64,000 nt of DNA from Rhodococcus opacus. Lineage in GTDB: Bacteria > Actinomycetota > Actinomycetes > Mycobacteriales > Mycobacteriaceae. Below are positions 1-7,982 of this stretch, piece after piece (the first letter of the stretch is position 1; every line of letters begins with the position of its first letter). Both the position numbers and the translations under genes were made by a program. Under the pieces are notes generated by a model. The model was not told where the DNA came from. It searched no databases and saw only the letters and a list, made by a program, of their open reading frames with translations. Location: the NCBI RefSeq assembly GCF_012396235.1, contig NZ_JAAXPA010000005.1, positions 124,001 to 188,000 on the forward strand, read 5' to 3'.

Positions 1-1413
1 GGGTGAGCCGTGGCCGGTGGATTCCTTGGCGTCGTCGCGGTTGAGGACGAGGACGCGGCCGTGGAACGGGGCGAGGCCCAGCACGATGTCGCGGGCGAGT
101 GCGGAATCGCGGGTGACGAGGGATGCGACGAGGCTGCCCTTGCCGCGGGCGGCGAGTTCGATGACCTCGTCGGTGCTTTCGTATCCGATGACGGTGCTGA
201 CGGGGCCGAAGGCCTCGATGTCGTGGGGTTCGGTGGCGTCCTTGTCGTCGGAGCGCAGCAGGATCGGCGGCAGGAATGCGCCCGTCGCCTTGTCGGCGCC
301 GACGACCTCGAAGTTCTCCGGGTCGCCGACCACGATCTGCGCCGTCTTGGTCAGGCCGCGCAGCGATTTCAGGACCTCGTCGCGCTGTTCGAGGCTGGCG
401 AGGGCACCCATCGTGACGCCTTCGGCGTCGGGGGCGCCGACCACGACGCGCGACAGCCGGGCCTCGGCCGCGGCGATGACGTCGTCCATCAGTGCGGTCG
501 GCACGAAGGCGCGCCGGATGGCGGTGCACTTCTGGCCGGCCTTCACCGTCATCTCGGTGACGAGCTGCTTGACGTAGAGGTCGAATTCCTCGCTGCCGGG
601 CTCGACGTCGGAGCCGAGGATCGACGCGTTGAGCGAATCGGCCTCGGCGTTGAAGTGGACGCCCTCACCGACGACGTTCGGATGCGCCCGCAGGGTGGCC
701 GCGGTGTCGGCAGATCCGGTGAATGCCACGGAGTCCTGCCCGCCGAGGTGGTCGAGCAGCCCGCGGGCGCTCCCCGACAGCAGCTGGACCGAACCCTCTG
801 GCAGCAGCCCGGATTCGATGATGCGACGGAACACGAGCTCGGTGAGATAGGCCGACTGGCTCGCGGGCTTGACGATCGAGGGGACGCCGGCGATGAATGC
901 GGGGGCGAGCTTCTCGAGGAAGCCCCACACCGGGAAGTTGAACGCGTTGATCTGGACGGCCACGCCGCGGCGCGAGGTGTAGACGTGCTGGCCGAGGAAC
1001 GTGCCCTTCTTGCCCAGCTGCTCGAACGCGCCGTCGAGGTAGACGGTGTCGTTGGGCAGTTCCCGCCTGGCCTTGCTGGCGTAGCTGAGGAGGGTGCCGA
1101 ACCCGCCGTCGATGTCGACGCCGGAGTCGCGCTTGGTGGCGCCGGTCGAGGTGGAGAGGGCGTAGAACTCGTCCTTGCCGGCCATGAGGGTGAGTGCGAG
1201 CGCCTTGAGGGCGGCGGCGCGCTCGTGGAAGGTCAGCTTCGCGAGCGCCGGTCCGCCCACCTCGCGGGCGTAGGTGACCATCTCGCCGAGGTCGAGTCCG
1301 GTCGCGGAGATGCGCGCCACCTCGGAGCCGTCGACCGCGCTCAGCAGCGGCGTTCCCTCGTCCGGCGCGGTGTACCAGCGTCCGGCGGCGTAGCTTTCCA
1401 GTAACTTGCTCAC
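1..1413 (-). CDS. paaZ: PaaZ, aldehyde dehydrogenase/oxepin-CoA hydrolase (C-terminus beyond window)
   Basis: Ring-cleavage bifunctional enzyme of the aerobic phenylacetyl-CoA pathway: the hydratase domain opens oxepin-CoA and the dehydrogenase domain oxidises the semialdehyde. The frame is open to the window edge for 471 codons and covers the aldehyde dehydrogenase domain only. Residues QINAFNFPVWGFLEKLAPA, EADSLN with the general-base Glu near 257, and GQKCTAIRR with catalytic Cys296 match PaaZ of E. coli (681 aa) closely, as does the stretch ending KESTGHGSP at the edge. The MaoC-like hydratase domain would follow outside. The start is GTG at 1413, preceded by GGAG. It is divergent from paaJ across an operator-bearing intergenic region. 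Confidence 0.93.
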   Translation of the reverse strand, partial: MSKLLESYAAGRWYTAPDEGTPLLSAVDGSEVARISATGLDLGEMVTYAREVGGPALAKLTFHERAAALKALALTLMAGKDEFYALSTSTGATKRDSGVDIDGGFGTLLSYASKARRELPNDTVYLDGAFEQLGKKGTFLGQHVYTSRRGVAVQINAFNFPVWGFLEKLAPAFIAGVPSIVKPASQSAYLTELVFRRIIESGLLPEGSVQLLSGSARGLLDHLGGQDSVAFTGSADTAATLRAHPNVVGEGVHFNAEADSLNASILGSDVEPGSEEFDLYVKQLVTEMTVKAGQKCTAIRRAFVPTALMDDVIAAAEARLSRVVVGAPDAEGVTMGALASLEQRDEVLKSLRGLTKTAQIVVGDPENFEVVGADKATGAFLPPILLRSDDKDATEPHDIEAFGPVSTVIGYESTDEVIELAARGKGSLVASLVTRDSALARDIVLGLAPFHGRVLVLNRDDAKESTGHGSP

Positions 1414-1427
1414 GACAACTCCATTTC

Positions 1428-1445
1428 ACCGTACGTTCGGTCGGT
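1428..1445. promoter_or_regulatory. TetR/PaaR-type operator upstream of paaZ
   Basis: The 18-bp near-palindrome ACCGTACGTTCGGTCGGT matches the pattern ACCGACCG-NN-CGGTCGGT at 14 of 16 positions. It lies just upstream of the paaZ start. The same pattern recurs at 1520-1537 and 5254-5271, always in front of a paa transcript, which supports a shared repressor. Actinobacterial paa operons are known to be controlled by TetR-family PaaR proteins; no paaR gene is in the window. Confidence 0.65.
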
Positions 1446-1449
1446 TAAC

Positions 1450-1479
1450 AGAATCGTCGCTTCCGCCGCTGGTTGTCAA
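1450..1479 (-). promoter_or_regulatory. putative paaZ promoter
   Basis: On the minus strand a perfect TTGACA (1474-1479) is followed after 18 nt by a weak -10, GATTCT (1450-1455). Transcription would begin inside the operator at 1428-1445. This is read by eye; the -35 is good and the -10 is poor. Confidence 0.35.
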
Positions 1480-1513
1480 GGGTGGATCGCAACTTTTCGT
1501 GCGCTACCTCCTC

Positions 1514-1543
1514 TTGCGTACCGACCGAAGATTCGGTTATTAA
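1514..1543 (+). promoter_or_regulatory. paaJ promoter with TetR/PaaR-type operator (1520-1537) in the spacer
   Basis: TTGCGT (1514-1519) and TATTAA (1538-1543) are spaced 18 bp apart. The spacer is filled exactly by ACCGACCGAAGATTCGGT, an inverted repeat with ACCGA/TCGGT ends. The paaA promoter at 5249-5276 has the same arrangement and similar bases, so a bound repressor would block RNA polymerase directly. Confidence 0.6.
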
Positions 1544-1572
1544 TAGACGGCACCCCCGTGAAGGAGAAGACT

Positions 1573-2793
1573 GTGGCCGAAGTGTTTTTGGTGGACGGAG
1601 CCCGTACCCCGCAGGGTCGATACGGCGGAGCGCTCGCAGGAGTGCGCCCCGACGACCTTGCCGGTCTGGTCGTGGCCGAGGCCGCCCGCCGGGCCGGAAT
1701 CCCGGGTGACGCCGTCGACGAGGTGATCCTCGGTGCCGCCAACCAGGCCGGCGAGGACAACCGAGACGTCGCCCGCATGGCCGTGCTGCTCGCGGGCCTG
1801 CCGGACAGTGTTCCCGGCTACACGGTGAACCGCCTGTGCGCGAGCGGTCTGACCGCCGTGGCCTCCGCCGCGCACACCATCCGCAGCGGCGAGGCCGACA
1901 TCGTCATCGCCGGCGGCGTCGAATCGATGACCCGCGCACCCTGGGTGATGGCCAAGCCGGGCACCCCGTGGGCACGCCCGGGGGAGGTGGCCGACACCTC
2001 GCTCGGCTGGCGCTTCACGAACCCGCGGTTCACCGCCACCGACCGGGACGTTCCGGCCGGGGCCGGACCGGACGTCCGCAAGGTGACGTTGTCGATGGGC
2101 GAGACGGCCGAGGAGGTCGCCGCGCTCGAGGGCATCACCCGCGCCGAGAGCGACGCCTTCGCGCTGCGCAGCCAGGAGCGGGCGATCGCGGCGGTCGACG
2201 CGGGCCGGTTCGATCGCGAGATCGTGCCCGTGCCGGTGCGCGACGGTGAACTGACCGCCGACGAAACCCCCAGGCGGGGAACCACGCTGGAGAAACTGGG
2301 CTCGCTGAAACCGGTGTTCCGCACCGGCGGCATCGTGACCGCCGGCTCGTCGTCGTCCCTCTCGGACGGCGCCGCGGCACTGGTCGTCGCGAGCGAGGCG
2401 GCGGTGGAGAAGTACGGCCTGACCGTGCGCGGCCGCATCGTCACCAGCGCCAGCGCGGGTATCGCCCCCAACGTCATGGGTCTGGGCCCGGTCCCGGCCA
2501 CCCGCAAGGCCCTCGCCCGCGCCAACTGGTCGATCTCCGACCTCGGTGCCGCCGAACTCAACGAGGCCTTCGCGGCGCAGTCGCTCGGGGTGATCCGGCA
2601 GCTGAAGCTCGACGAGTCGATCGTCAACGCGGACGGCGGCGCCATCGCACTCGGCCACCCGCTGGGCTGCTCGGGTGCGCGGATCCTGCTGACGCTGCTC
2701 GGCCGGATGGAACGCGAAGGCGCCCGCCGCGGACTGGCCACGCTGTGCGTGGGCGTCGGCCAGGGCGTCGCGATGCTGATCGAGGCGCCGTGA
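1573..2793 (+). CDS. paaJ: thiolase, 3-oxoadipyl-CoA/3-oxo-5,6-dehydrosuberyl-CoA thiolase
   Basis: Beta-ketothiolase that releases acetyl-CoA at the end of the phenylacetate pathway. Length 406 aa, close to E. coli PaaJ (401). The nucleophile is Cys89 in NRLCASG, His362 is in GHPLG, and the second catalytic Cys392 is in CVGVGQG. Thiolase signatures GGVESM and NADGGAIALGHP are present. An in-frame GTG lies 15 nt upstream (1558), but GTG 1573 has AAGGAG at 1560-1565 with 7-nt spacing, so it is chosen. It is the first gene of a rightward operon whose next gene overlaps by GTGA. PcaF is the main alternative by family, but context favours PaaJ. Confidence 0.88.
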   Translation: MAEVFLVDGARTPQGRYGGALAGVRPDDLAGLVVAEAARRAGIPGDAVDEVILGAANQAGEDNRDVARMAVLLAGLPDSVPGYTVNRLCASGLTAVASAAHTIRSGEADIVIAGGVESMTRAPWVMAKPGTPWARPGEVADTSLGWRFTNPRFTATDRDVPAGAGPDVRKVTLSMGETAEEVAALEGITRAESDAFALRSQERAIAAVDAGRFDREIVPVPVRDGELTADETPRRGTTLEKLGSLKPVFRTGGIVTAGSSSSLSDGAAALVVASEAAVEKYGLTVRGRIVTSASAGIAPNVMGLGPVPATRKALARANWSISDLGAAELNEAFAAQSLGVIRQLKLDESIVNADGGAIALGHPLGCSGARILLTLLGRMEREGARRGLATLCVGVGQGVAMLIEAP

Positions 2794-3518
2794 ACACACT
2801 GAAGATCGAGGACCGCGACGACCGCATGGTGGTCACGCTGCACCGTCCCGCGCAGCGCAACGCGATCAACGCGGAGATGATCGGCGAACTGCACCAGGTG
2901 TGCGCGTCGCTGGAGGCGACGCCGAAGCCGATGCTGCTGACCGGCGAGGGCGACCACTTCGCCGGCGGCGCCGACATCGCCGAACTGCGCGAACGCGGCC
3001 GCGACGAGGCGTTCGCCGGCATCAACCGCAACTTGTTCGACCGCATCGCGAAGCTGCCGCTGCCCACCGTGGCCGCGGTGAGCGGGTACGCGCTCGGCGG
3101 CGGCGCCGAACTGTCCTACGCGTGCGACATCCGCATCGCCACCGAGACCGCAGTCTTCGGGAACCCGGAGCCGGGGCTGGGGATCATGGCCGCGGCCGGG
3201 GCCAGTTACCGGTTGCCCGAGCTGGTCGGCAAGTCCGTCGCCAAGCAGGTCCTGCTCGGCGGCCGGAACCTCGACGCGCAGGACGCGCTGCGCAGCGGAC
3301 TCGTGATGAGTGTCGTCGCACCCGGCGCGCACATCGATGCAGCGCACAAGGTCATCGACCGCATCACGCGGTCGGCGCCGCTCGCTCTCAAGCTCACGAA
3401 GATGATCGTCGACGCACCGGGCTCGCACCCGTTCGCCGACGACATCGCCCAGGCGGTGCTGTTCGAGAGCCGCGACAAACACGACCGCATGACTGCCTTT
3501 CTGGAGAAGAAGAAATGA
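2790..3518 (+). CDS. paaF: enoyl-CoA hydratase, 2,3-dehydroadipyl-CoA hydratase type
   Basis: Crotonase-fold hydratase expected to hydrate 2,3-dehydroadipyl-CoA in the lower phenylacetate pathway. 242 aa; E. coli PaaF is 255. The oxyanion-hole segments FAGGADIAELRE and SGYALGGGAELSYACD are clear. The segment GNPEPGLGIMAAAG covers the usual position of the second acidic residue. The GTG start at 2790 overlaps the paaJ stop (GTGA), indicating translational coupling. It ends in an ATGA overlap with paaH. Assignment as PaaF rather than PaaG rests on the motifs and on the partner crotonase at 4410-5201, which carries PaaG features. Confidence 0.85.
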   Translation: MNTLKIEDRDDRMVVTLHRPAQRNAINAEMIGELHQVCASLEATPKPMLLTGEGDHFAGGADIAELRERGRDEAFAGINRNLFDRIAKLPLPTVAAVSGYALGGGAELSYACDIRIATETAVFGNPEPGLGIMAAAGASYRLPELVGKSVAKQVLLGGRNLDAQDALRSGLVMSVVAPGAHIDAAHKVIDRITRSAPLALKLTKMIVDAPGSHPFADDIAQAVLFESRDKHDRMTAFLEKKK

Positions 3519-4369
3519 CGAGCTCAGCACCGAAGAATGTCGGAGTGGTCGGCGGCGGCCGGATGGGCGCGGGTATCGCGCAGGTCTTCGCCACCCTCGG
3601 CTCCACCGTCACCATCGCCGAGAGCGGCGACCGGCAGGCGGCCCTGAAGCGGGTGTCCGACGGACTGGACCGCGCGCACGAACGCGGCAAGCTCGGCGAC
3701 GTCGATCCCGCGACGATCCTCGGACGGGTGTCCACGGTGGCCGCCCCCGACGCGCTTCCGCCGGCCCTGGATCTGGTGGTCGAGGCGGTGCCGGAGTTGG
3801 TGGACCTCAAACTGTCCGTGCTCTCGCTCGTCGAGAAGACGGTCGACCCGTCGACGGTGATCGCCAGCAACACCAGTTCGATCTCGATCGCCGAACTCGG
3901 CAATGCCCTCAGCGACCCGGCCCGGCTGATCGGCATGCACTTCTTCAATCCGGTTCCCGCGTCGACGCTCGTCGAGATCGTCCGCGCCCCCGCCACCGAT
4001 GCCGGTGTCGTCGAGAAGGTCCGGGAGTGGGTCGCCCAGCTCGGTAAGACCGAGGTGCTGGTCAATGATTCCCCCGGCTTCGCGACCAGCCGTCTCGGCG
4101 TGTGCCTCGGGCTGGAGGCGATCCGGATGCTCGAGGAAGGCGTCGCCGACGCCGAGTCCATCGACCGGGCCATGGAACTGGGCTATCGCCACCCGATGGG
4201 ACCGCTGCGGTCCACCGATCTGGTCGGACTGGACGTCCGGCTCGCGATCGCCGAGCACCTCGCGAAGACGCTCGGCGACCGGTTCGCGCCGCCGGCGTTG
4301 CTGCGCGAGAAGGTCGCCAACGGGGAACTCGGCCGCAAGACCGGCCAGGGGTTCTTCACCTGGTCCTGA
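3515..4369 (+). CDS. paaH: 3-hydroxyadipyl-CoA dehydrogenase
   Basis: NAD-dependent 3-hydroxyacyl-CoA dehydrogenase making 3-oxoadipyl-CoA for the thiolase. 284 aa, i.e. the single-unit form; E. coli PaaH (475 aa) carries an extra C-terminal repeat. The N-terminal Rossmann motif is GGGRMGAGIAQVF. The family motifs IASNTSSISIAEL and GMHFFNPVPA contain the catalytic Ser and His. The C-terminal half has YRHPMGPL and GRKTGQGFFTWS. It overlaps paaF by 4 bp and is followed by 40 nt and a strong SD before paaG. Confidence 0.88.
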   Translation: MTSSAPKNVGVVGGGRMGAGIAQVFATLGSTVTIAESGDRQAALKRVSDGLDRAHERGKLGDVDPATILGRVSTVAAPDALPPALDLVVEAVPELVDLKLSVLSLVEKTVDPSTVIASNTSSISIAELGNALSDPARLIGMHFFNPVPASTLVEIVRAPATDAGVVEKVREWVAQLGKTEVLVNDSPGFATSRLGVCLGLEAIRMLEEGVADAESIDRAMELGYRHPMGPLRSTDLVGLDVRLAIAEHLAKTLGDRFAPPALLREKVANGELGRKTGQGFFTWS

Positions 4370-4409
4370 CCGGGCCACGCACACCACAACCAGCAGGAGG
4401 CACATTCTC

Positions 4410-5201
4410 ATGAGCACTGACGACGTGGTCGGACTTTCCGTGGACGCGGGACTGGCCACTATCACCCTGCGCCGCGCGGGCGCGTCCAACGCCCTGGATC
4501 GCGCGGTGAAGGAGCAGTTGCTGGCGGCGGTGGAGAAGGTCGCCTCCGACGACGGCGTGCGCGCCCTGCTGCTGCAGGCGGAGGGCAAGAACTTCTGCGT
4601 CGGCCAGGACCTGGCCGAGCACGTGGCCGGCCTCGAGGCGGACGCCGCGCACGCGATGGACACCGTCGCCGAGCACTACAACCCGCTGCTCCGGGCGCTG
4701 GCCGGGGTCCGCGTCCCGGTCGTCGTCGCGGTCGGCGGGGCCTGCGTCGGGGCGGGGCTGGGCATCGCCCTGGCCGCCGACATCCGGATCGTAGGGGAGG
4801 GCGCGAAGTTCGCCACGGCGTTCACGGGGATCGCGCTGGCCGGCGACTCCGGGCTGAGCCACACCCTGGTGCAGGCGCTGGGAGCGAGCCGGGCGACCGG
4901 GCTGATGATGCTCGGCGACCGGTTCACGGCGGCGCAGGCGCTGGACTGGGGGCTGGTGCACCGGGTGGTGCCCGACGCCGAACTCGGGGACGCGGCCACC
5001 GCGCTCGCGCGGAAGCTCGCCGACGGTCCCACGGCCGCGTACGCGCAGGTCAAGTCGCTGGTCTCGGCAGCGTCGAGCGGGCTGTCGGAGGCGCTCGAGC
5101 GGGAGCGCGAGGCCGCCGAGCAGCTCGGCCGGTCGAAGGATCACCGCAGCGCGGTCGACGCGTTCCTCGCGAAGCGCACGCCCGCCTTCGAAGGCCACTG
5201 A
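4410..5201 (+). CDS. paaG: 2-(1,2-epoxy-1,2-dihydrophenyl)acetyl-CoA isomerase
   Basis: Crotonase-superfamily isomerase converting ring-1,2-epoxyphenylacetyl-CoA to oxepin-CoA, and later shifting a double bond. 263 aa versus 262 in E. coli. PaaG-type features are FCVGQDLAEHV and AGDSGLSHTL, where an Asp replaces the second hydratase Glu. The ATG at 4410 follows a perfect AGGAGG (4395-4400). It is the last gene of the first paa transcript: a GC-rich hairpin (5211-5236) and a new promoter separate it from paaA. Confidence 0.87.
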   Translation: MSTDDVVGLSVDAGLATITLRRAGASNALDRAVKEQLLAAVEKVASDDGVRALLLQAEGKNFCVGQDLAEHVAGLEADAAHAMDTVAEHYNPLLRALAGVRVPVVVAVGGACVGAGLGIALAADIRIVGEGAKFATAFTGIALAGDSGLSHTLVQALGASRATGLMMLGDRFTAAQALDWGLVHRVVPDAELGDAATALARKLADGPTAAYAQVKSLVSAASSGLSEALEREREAAEQLGRSKDHRSAVDAFLAKRTPAFEGH

Positions 5202-5210
5202 CGTAATTCG

Positions 5211-5236
5211 GCTCCCGCCCTTGTGTGGGCGGGGGC
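5211..5236 (+). terminator. GC-rich hairpin after paaG
   Basis: GCTCCCGCCC and GGGCGGGGGC form a 10-bp stem (one G-T pair) with loop TTGTGT. No U-run follows, so it is a weak or attenuating intrinsic terminator. It sits between the paaJFHG block and the paaA promoter. Confidence 0.5.
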
Positions 5237-5248
5237 TGACATGCATAC

Positions 5249-5276
5249 TTGATACCAACCGATCATTCGGTAATAG
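5249..5276 (+). promoter_or_regulatory. paaA promoter with TetR/PaaR-type operator (5254-5271)
   Basis: TTGATA (5249-5254) and TAATAG (5271-5276) flank the operator ACCAACCGATCATTCGGT, which has 13 of 16 matches to ACCGACCG-NN-CGGTCGGT. The layout copies that of the paaJ promoter. A second reading is TTGTGT (5221-5226), 17 nt, CATACT (5244-5249), which would place the operator at the transcription start. Either way the site is positioned for repression. Confidence 0.6.
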
Positions 5277-5287
5277 AGGTAGGACAT

Positions 5288-6241
5288 ATGACCACGTCAC
5301 ACGCTTCCGATGAGCTGCAAGAGCTCTTCGATGACACCATCGCAGCCGACCAGAGGGTCGAGCCGCGGGACTGGATGCCCGACGGCTACCGCAAGACGCT
5401 GATCCGGCAGATCGCGCAGCACGCGCATTCGGAGATCATCGGCATGCAGCCGGAGGGCAACTGGCTCACCCGTGCGCCGTCGCTGCGTCGCAAGGCGATC
5501 CTCATGGCGAAGGTCCAGGACGAGGCCGGACACGGCCTGTACCTGTACTCGGCGGCCGAGACGCTCGGAGCCGACCGCGCCGACCTCACCGAGAAGCTCA
5601 TCGAGGGCAAGCAGAAGTACTCCTCGATCTTCAACTACCCGACGCTGACCTACGCCGACGTCGGCGTGATCGGCTGGCTCGTCGACGGCGCCGCGATCTG
5701 CAACCAGGTCCCGTTGTGCCGCAGCTCCTTCGGTCCGTACGCGCGGGCGATGATCCGGGTGTGCAAGGAGGAGTCCTTCCACCAGCGTCAGGGTTTCGAA
5801 CTGCTGATGACGATGATGCGCGGCACCGACGCCCAGCGCGAGATGGTGCAGGAGTCGGTGAACCGCTGGTGGTGGCCGGCGCTGATGATGTTCGGACCGC
5901 CGGACGATCAGTCGCCCAACTCCGAGCAGTCCATGAAGTGGCGCATCAAGCGGCACACCAACGACGAACTTCGTCAGCGGTTCGTCGACATGTCCATCCC
6001 GCAGGCCGAGGTGCTCGGCGTGACGTTCCCGGATCCGGACCTGAAGTGGAACGCCGAGCGCGGCGCTCACGACTTCGGCGAGCCCGACTGGAGCGAGTTC
6101 ATGCAGGTGATCAAGGGCAACGGCGCATCGAGCGTCGAGCGCGTCGCCAACCGGCGGGCAGCACACGAGAACGGGGCGTGGGTGCGGGAGGCCGCGACGG
6201 CCTTCGCTCGCCGCGAGAGCAGCAAGGAGAACGCACGATGA
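5288..6241 (+). CDS. paaA: 1,2-phenylacetyl-CoA epoxidase, catalytic subunit A
   Basis: Di-iron catalytic subunit of the multicomponent monooxygenase that epoxidises phenylacetyl-CoA. 317 aa (E. coli PaaA 309). Carboxylate/His iron-ligand motifs are visible in [12 protein letters not shown] and [13 protein letters not shown]. The segment [14 protein letters not shown] is typical of the family. The ATG at 5288 has an upstream GAGGTAGGA; an in-frame upstream start at 5249 lies inside the promoter and is rejected. The stop overlaps the paaB start by ATGA. Confidence 0.96.
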   Translation: MTTSHASDELQELFDDTIAADQRVEPRDWMPDGYRKTLIRQIAQHAHSEIIGMQPEGNWLTRAPSLRRKAILMAKVQDEAGHGLYLYSAAETLGADRADLTEKLIEGKQKYSSIFNYPTLTYADVGVIGWLVDGAAICNQVPLCRSSFGPYARAMIRVCKEESFHQRQGFELLMTMMRGTDAQREMVQESVNRWWWPALMMFGPPDDQSPNSEQSMKWRIKRHTNDELRQRFVDMSIPQAEVLGVTFPDPDLKWNAERGAHDFGEPDWSEFMQVIKGNGASSVERVANRRAAHENGAWVREAATAFARRESSKENAR

Positions 6242-6543
6242 GCACGGACGACAACGCAGTGCGCGCGGACTGGCCCCTGTACGAGGTGTTCCTGCGCGGC
6301 AAGCGCGGACTCAACCACGTTCACGTCGGATCCCTGCACGCCGCCGACGACGAGATGGCCGTCCGGCACGCCCGGGACGTCTACACCCGCCGCAACGAGG
6401 GCGTGAGCATCTGGGTGGTGCGGTCCAATTCGATCGTGGCGTCCAGCCCGTCGGAGAAGGATCCCTACTTCGCGCCCAGCGGCGACAAGGTGTACCGGCA
6501 CCCCACGTTCTACGAGATCCCCGACAACGTTCCCCACATGTGA
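6238..6543 (+). CDS. paaB: 1,2-phenylacetyl-CoA epoxidase subunit B
   Basis: Small subunit that bridges PaaA-PaaC heterodimers in the epoxidase. 101 aa (E. coli 95). Typical PaaB segments are [35 protein letters not shown], and [15 protein letters not shown]. It overlaps paaA by 4 bp, and 8 nt separate it from paaC. Confidence 0.96.
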   Translation: MSTDDNAVRADWPLYEVFLRGKRGLNHVHVGSLHAADDEMAVRHARDVYTRRNEGVSIWVVRSNSIVASSPSEKDPYFAPSGDKVYRHPTFYEIPDNVPHM

Positions 6544-6551
6544 GGCTGACG

Positions 6552-7469
6552 ATGACCGACCACGACAATGCTTACGAAGGCCTCGTCGACGAAGACAGCC
6601 ACGGCCAGTGGGCGTTCGGCACCAGCTTCGACGACCCCCTCGCGGGTGTCGACACCACGGTTCCGGAGGACGTCGACCTCTCCGCGCTGGCGGGCTACTG
6701 CCTGATGCTCGGTGACGATGCACTGATCAGCTCACAGCGTCTCGCCGAGTGGAGCACGCGCGCACCGGAACTCGAGGAAGAGGTTGCGCTCGCGAACGTC
6801 GGGCTCGACCTGCTCGGTCAGGCGCGACTGCTGCTCGCCCGTGCGGCCGCGGCGGACGTGTCGGTGGTGCCGTACATCTCCGACACGAGCCCGATTCCCG
6901 CCGAGGACGCGCTCGCGTTCTTCCGGGACGAGAATCGGTTCCGCAACACCCGGCTGGCCGAACTCGACAATGGCGACTTCGCTCAGTCGATCACGCGACT
7001 GCTGGTGTTCTCGACGTGGCGCCTCGCACTGTTCGACCGTCTCCGCACGTCCCGGGACCCGGTCCTCGCGGCGGTCGCGGTGAAGGGCGTCAAGGAACTC
7101 ACCTACCACCGCGACTACGCGGCCCGCTGGGTTGTGACGCTCGGCTGCGGCACGGAGGAGTCGAAGACCAGGATGGCAGCGGCGCTTACCCGCGTGTGGC
7201 CGTACGTCGAGGAACTGTTCGTCCCGACCACCGAGGAGCTTGCGCTCGCGGCGGTGGGGGTGGGCGTCGACCCGCGGGACGTGCGCGAGGAATTCGATTC
7301 GGTGCTCGAGCAGGTGCTGCACGCCGCCGAGCTCACCGCCCCGACCGGCCGGACAGTCGGCACCGTCGGCGGTCGGGCAGGCAGGCAGGGGCTGCACACC
7401 GAGGCGCTCGGACTGCTGCTCGCCGAGATGCAGAGCGTGGCCCGGGCGCATCCCGAAGGAGTGTGGTGA
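6552..7469 (+). CDS. paaC: 1,2-phenylacetyl-CoA epoxidase subunit C
   Basis: Structural, iron-free ferritin-fold partner of PaaA. 305 aa, longer than E. coli PaaC (248) because of an acidic N-terminal extension of roughly 50 residues (DEDSHGQWAFGTSFDDPLAG). Family segments are AGYCLMLGDDALISSQRLAEW, LGQARLLLARAA, and ELTYHRDYAARWVVTLG. ATG 6552 is chosen because GAGG lies about 6 nt upstream; GTG 6540, overlapping paaB, is the alternative. Confidence 0.94.
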   Translation: MTDHDNAYEGLVDEDSHGQWAFGTSFDDPLAGVDTTVPEDVDLSALAGYCLMLGDDALISSQRLAEWSTRAPELEEEVALANVGLDLLGQARLLLARAAAADVSVVPYISDTSPIPAEDALAFFRDENRFRNTRLAELDNGDFAQSITRLLVFSTWRLALFDRLRTSRDPVLAAVAVKGVKELTYHRDYAARWVVTLGCGTEESKTRMAAALTRVWPYVEELFVPTTEELALAAVGVGVDPRDVREEFDSVLEQVLHAAELTAPTGRTVGTVGGRAGRQGLHTEALGLLLAEMQSVARAHPEGVW

Positions 7470-7470
7470 C

Positions 7471-7980
7471 ATGACCACCGCCGTGCGCAGCGACGCCCGT
7501 CGCCTCGCCGAATCCGTGCTCGACCCCGAGATGCCGATGCTCACGCTCGCCGATCTCGGTGTGCTGCGCGACGTCGAGGAATACGCCGACGGGTCGGTGG
7601 TCGTGACCATCACCCCCACCTATTCCGGTTGCCCCGCGATGGCCACCATGCGGGACGACATCGAGCACACCCTGCAGGACGCCGGGTTCGGCAGCGTCGA
7701 GGTCAGGACCGTCCTGTCGCCGCCGTGGAGCACGGACTGGATCAGCGAGAACGGCAGGCGCAAGCTCCGCGAGAACGGTTACTCGACTCCCGGTCCCGCG
7801 CCGCGACGCGCATCGGGCCCGGTGCCGTTGACCCTCACCGTCAAGCCGCGACCCGTGGCATGCCCCAAGTGCCACTCGGCGAACACGCGGCTCGACTCGG
7901 AATTCGGGGCGACGCTGTGCAAGGCGCTCTACCGGTGCCTGGACTGCCTCGAACCCTTCGATCACGTGAAGGAAATCTGA
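7471..7980 (+). CDS. paaD: 1,2-phenylacetyl-CoA epoxidase subunit D (Fe-S/metal maturation factor)
   Basis: MIP18/SufT-like protein thought to mature the epoxidase. 169 aa (E. coli 165). The N-terminal DUF59 domain has LDPEMPMLTLADLGVLRDV and the TYSGCPAM motif. The C-terminal zinc-type knot has CPKCHSANT and, 22 residues on, CLDC, with TLCKALYRC between. It begins 1 nt after the paaC stop, so translation is probably coupled. Confidence 0.95.
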   Translation: MTTAVRSDARRLAESVLDPEMPMLTLADLGVLRDVEEYADGSVVVTITPTYSGCPAMATMRDDIEHTLQDAGFGSVEVRTVLSPPWSTDWISENGRRKLRENGYSTPGPAPRRASGPVPLTLTVKPRPVACPKCHSANTRLDSEFGATLCKALYRCLDCLEPFDHVKEI

Positions 7981-7982
7981 CC

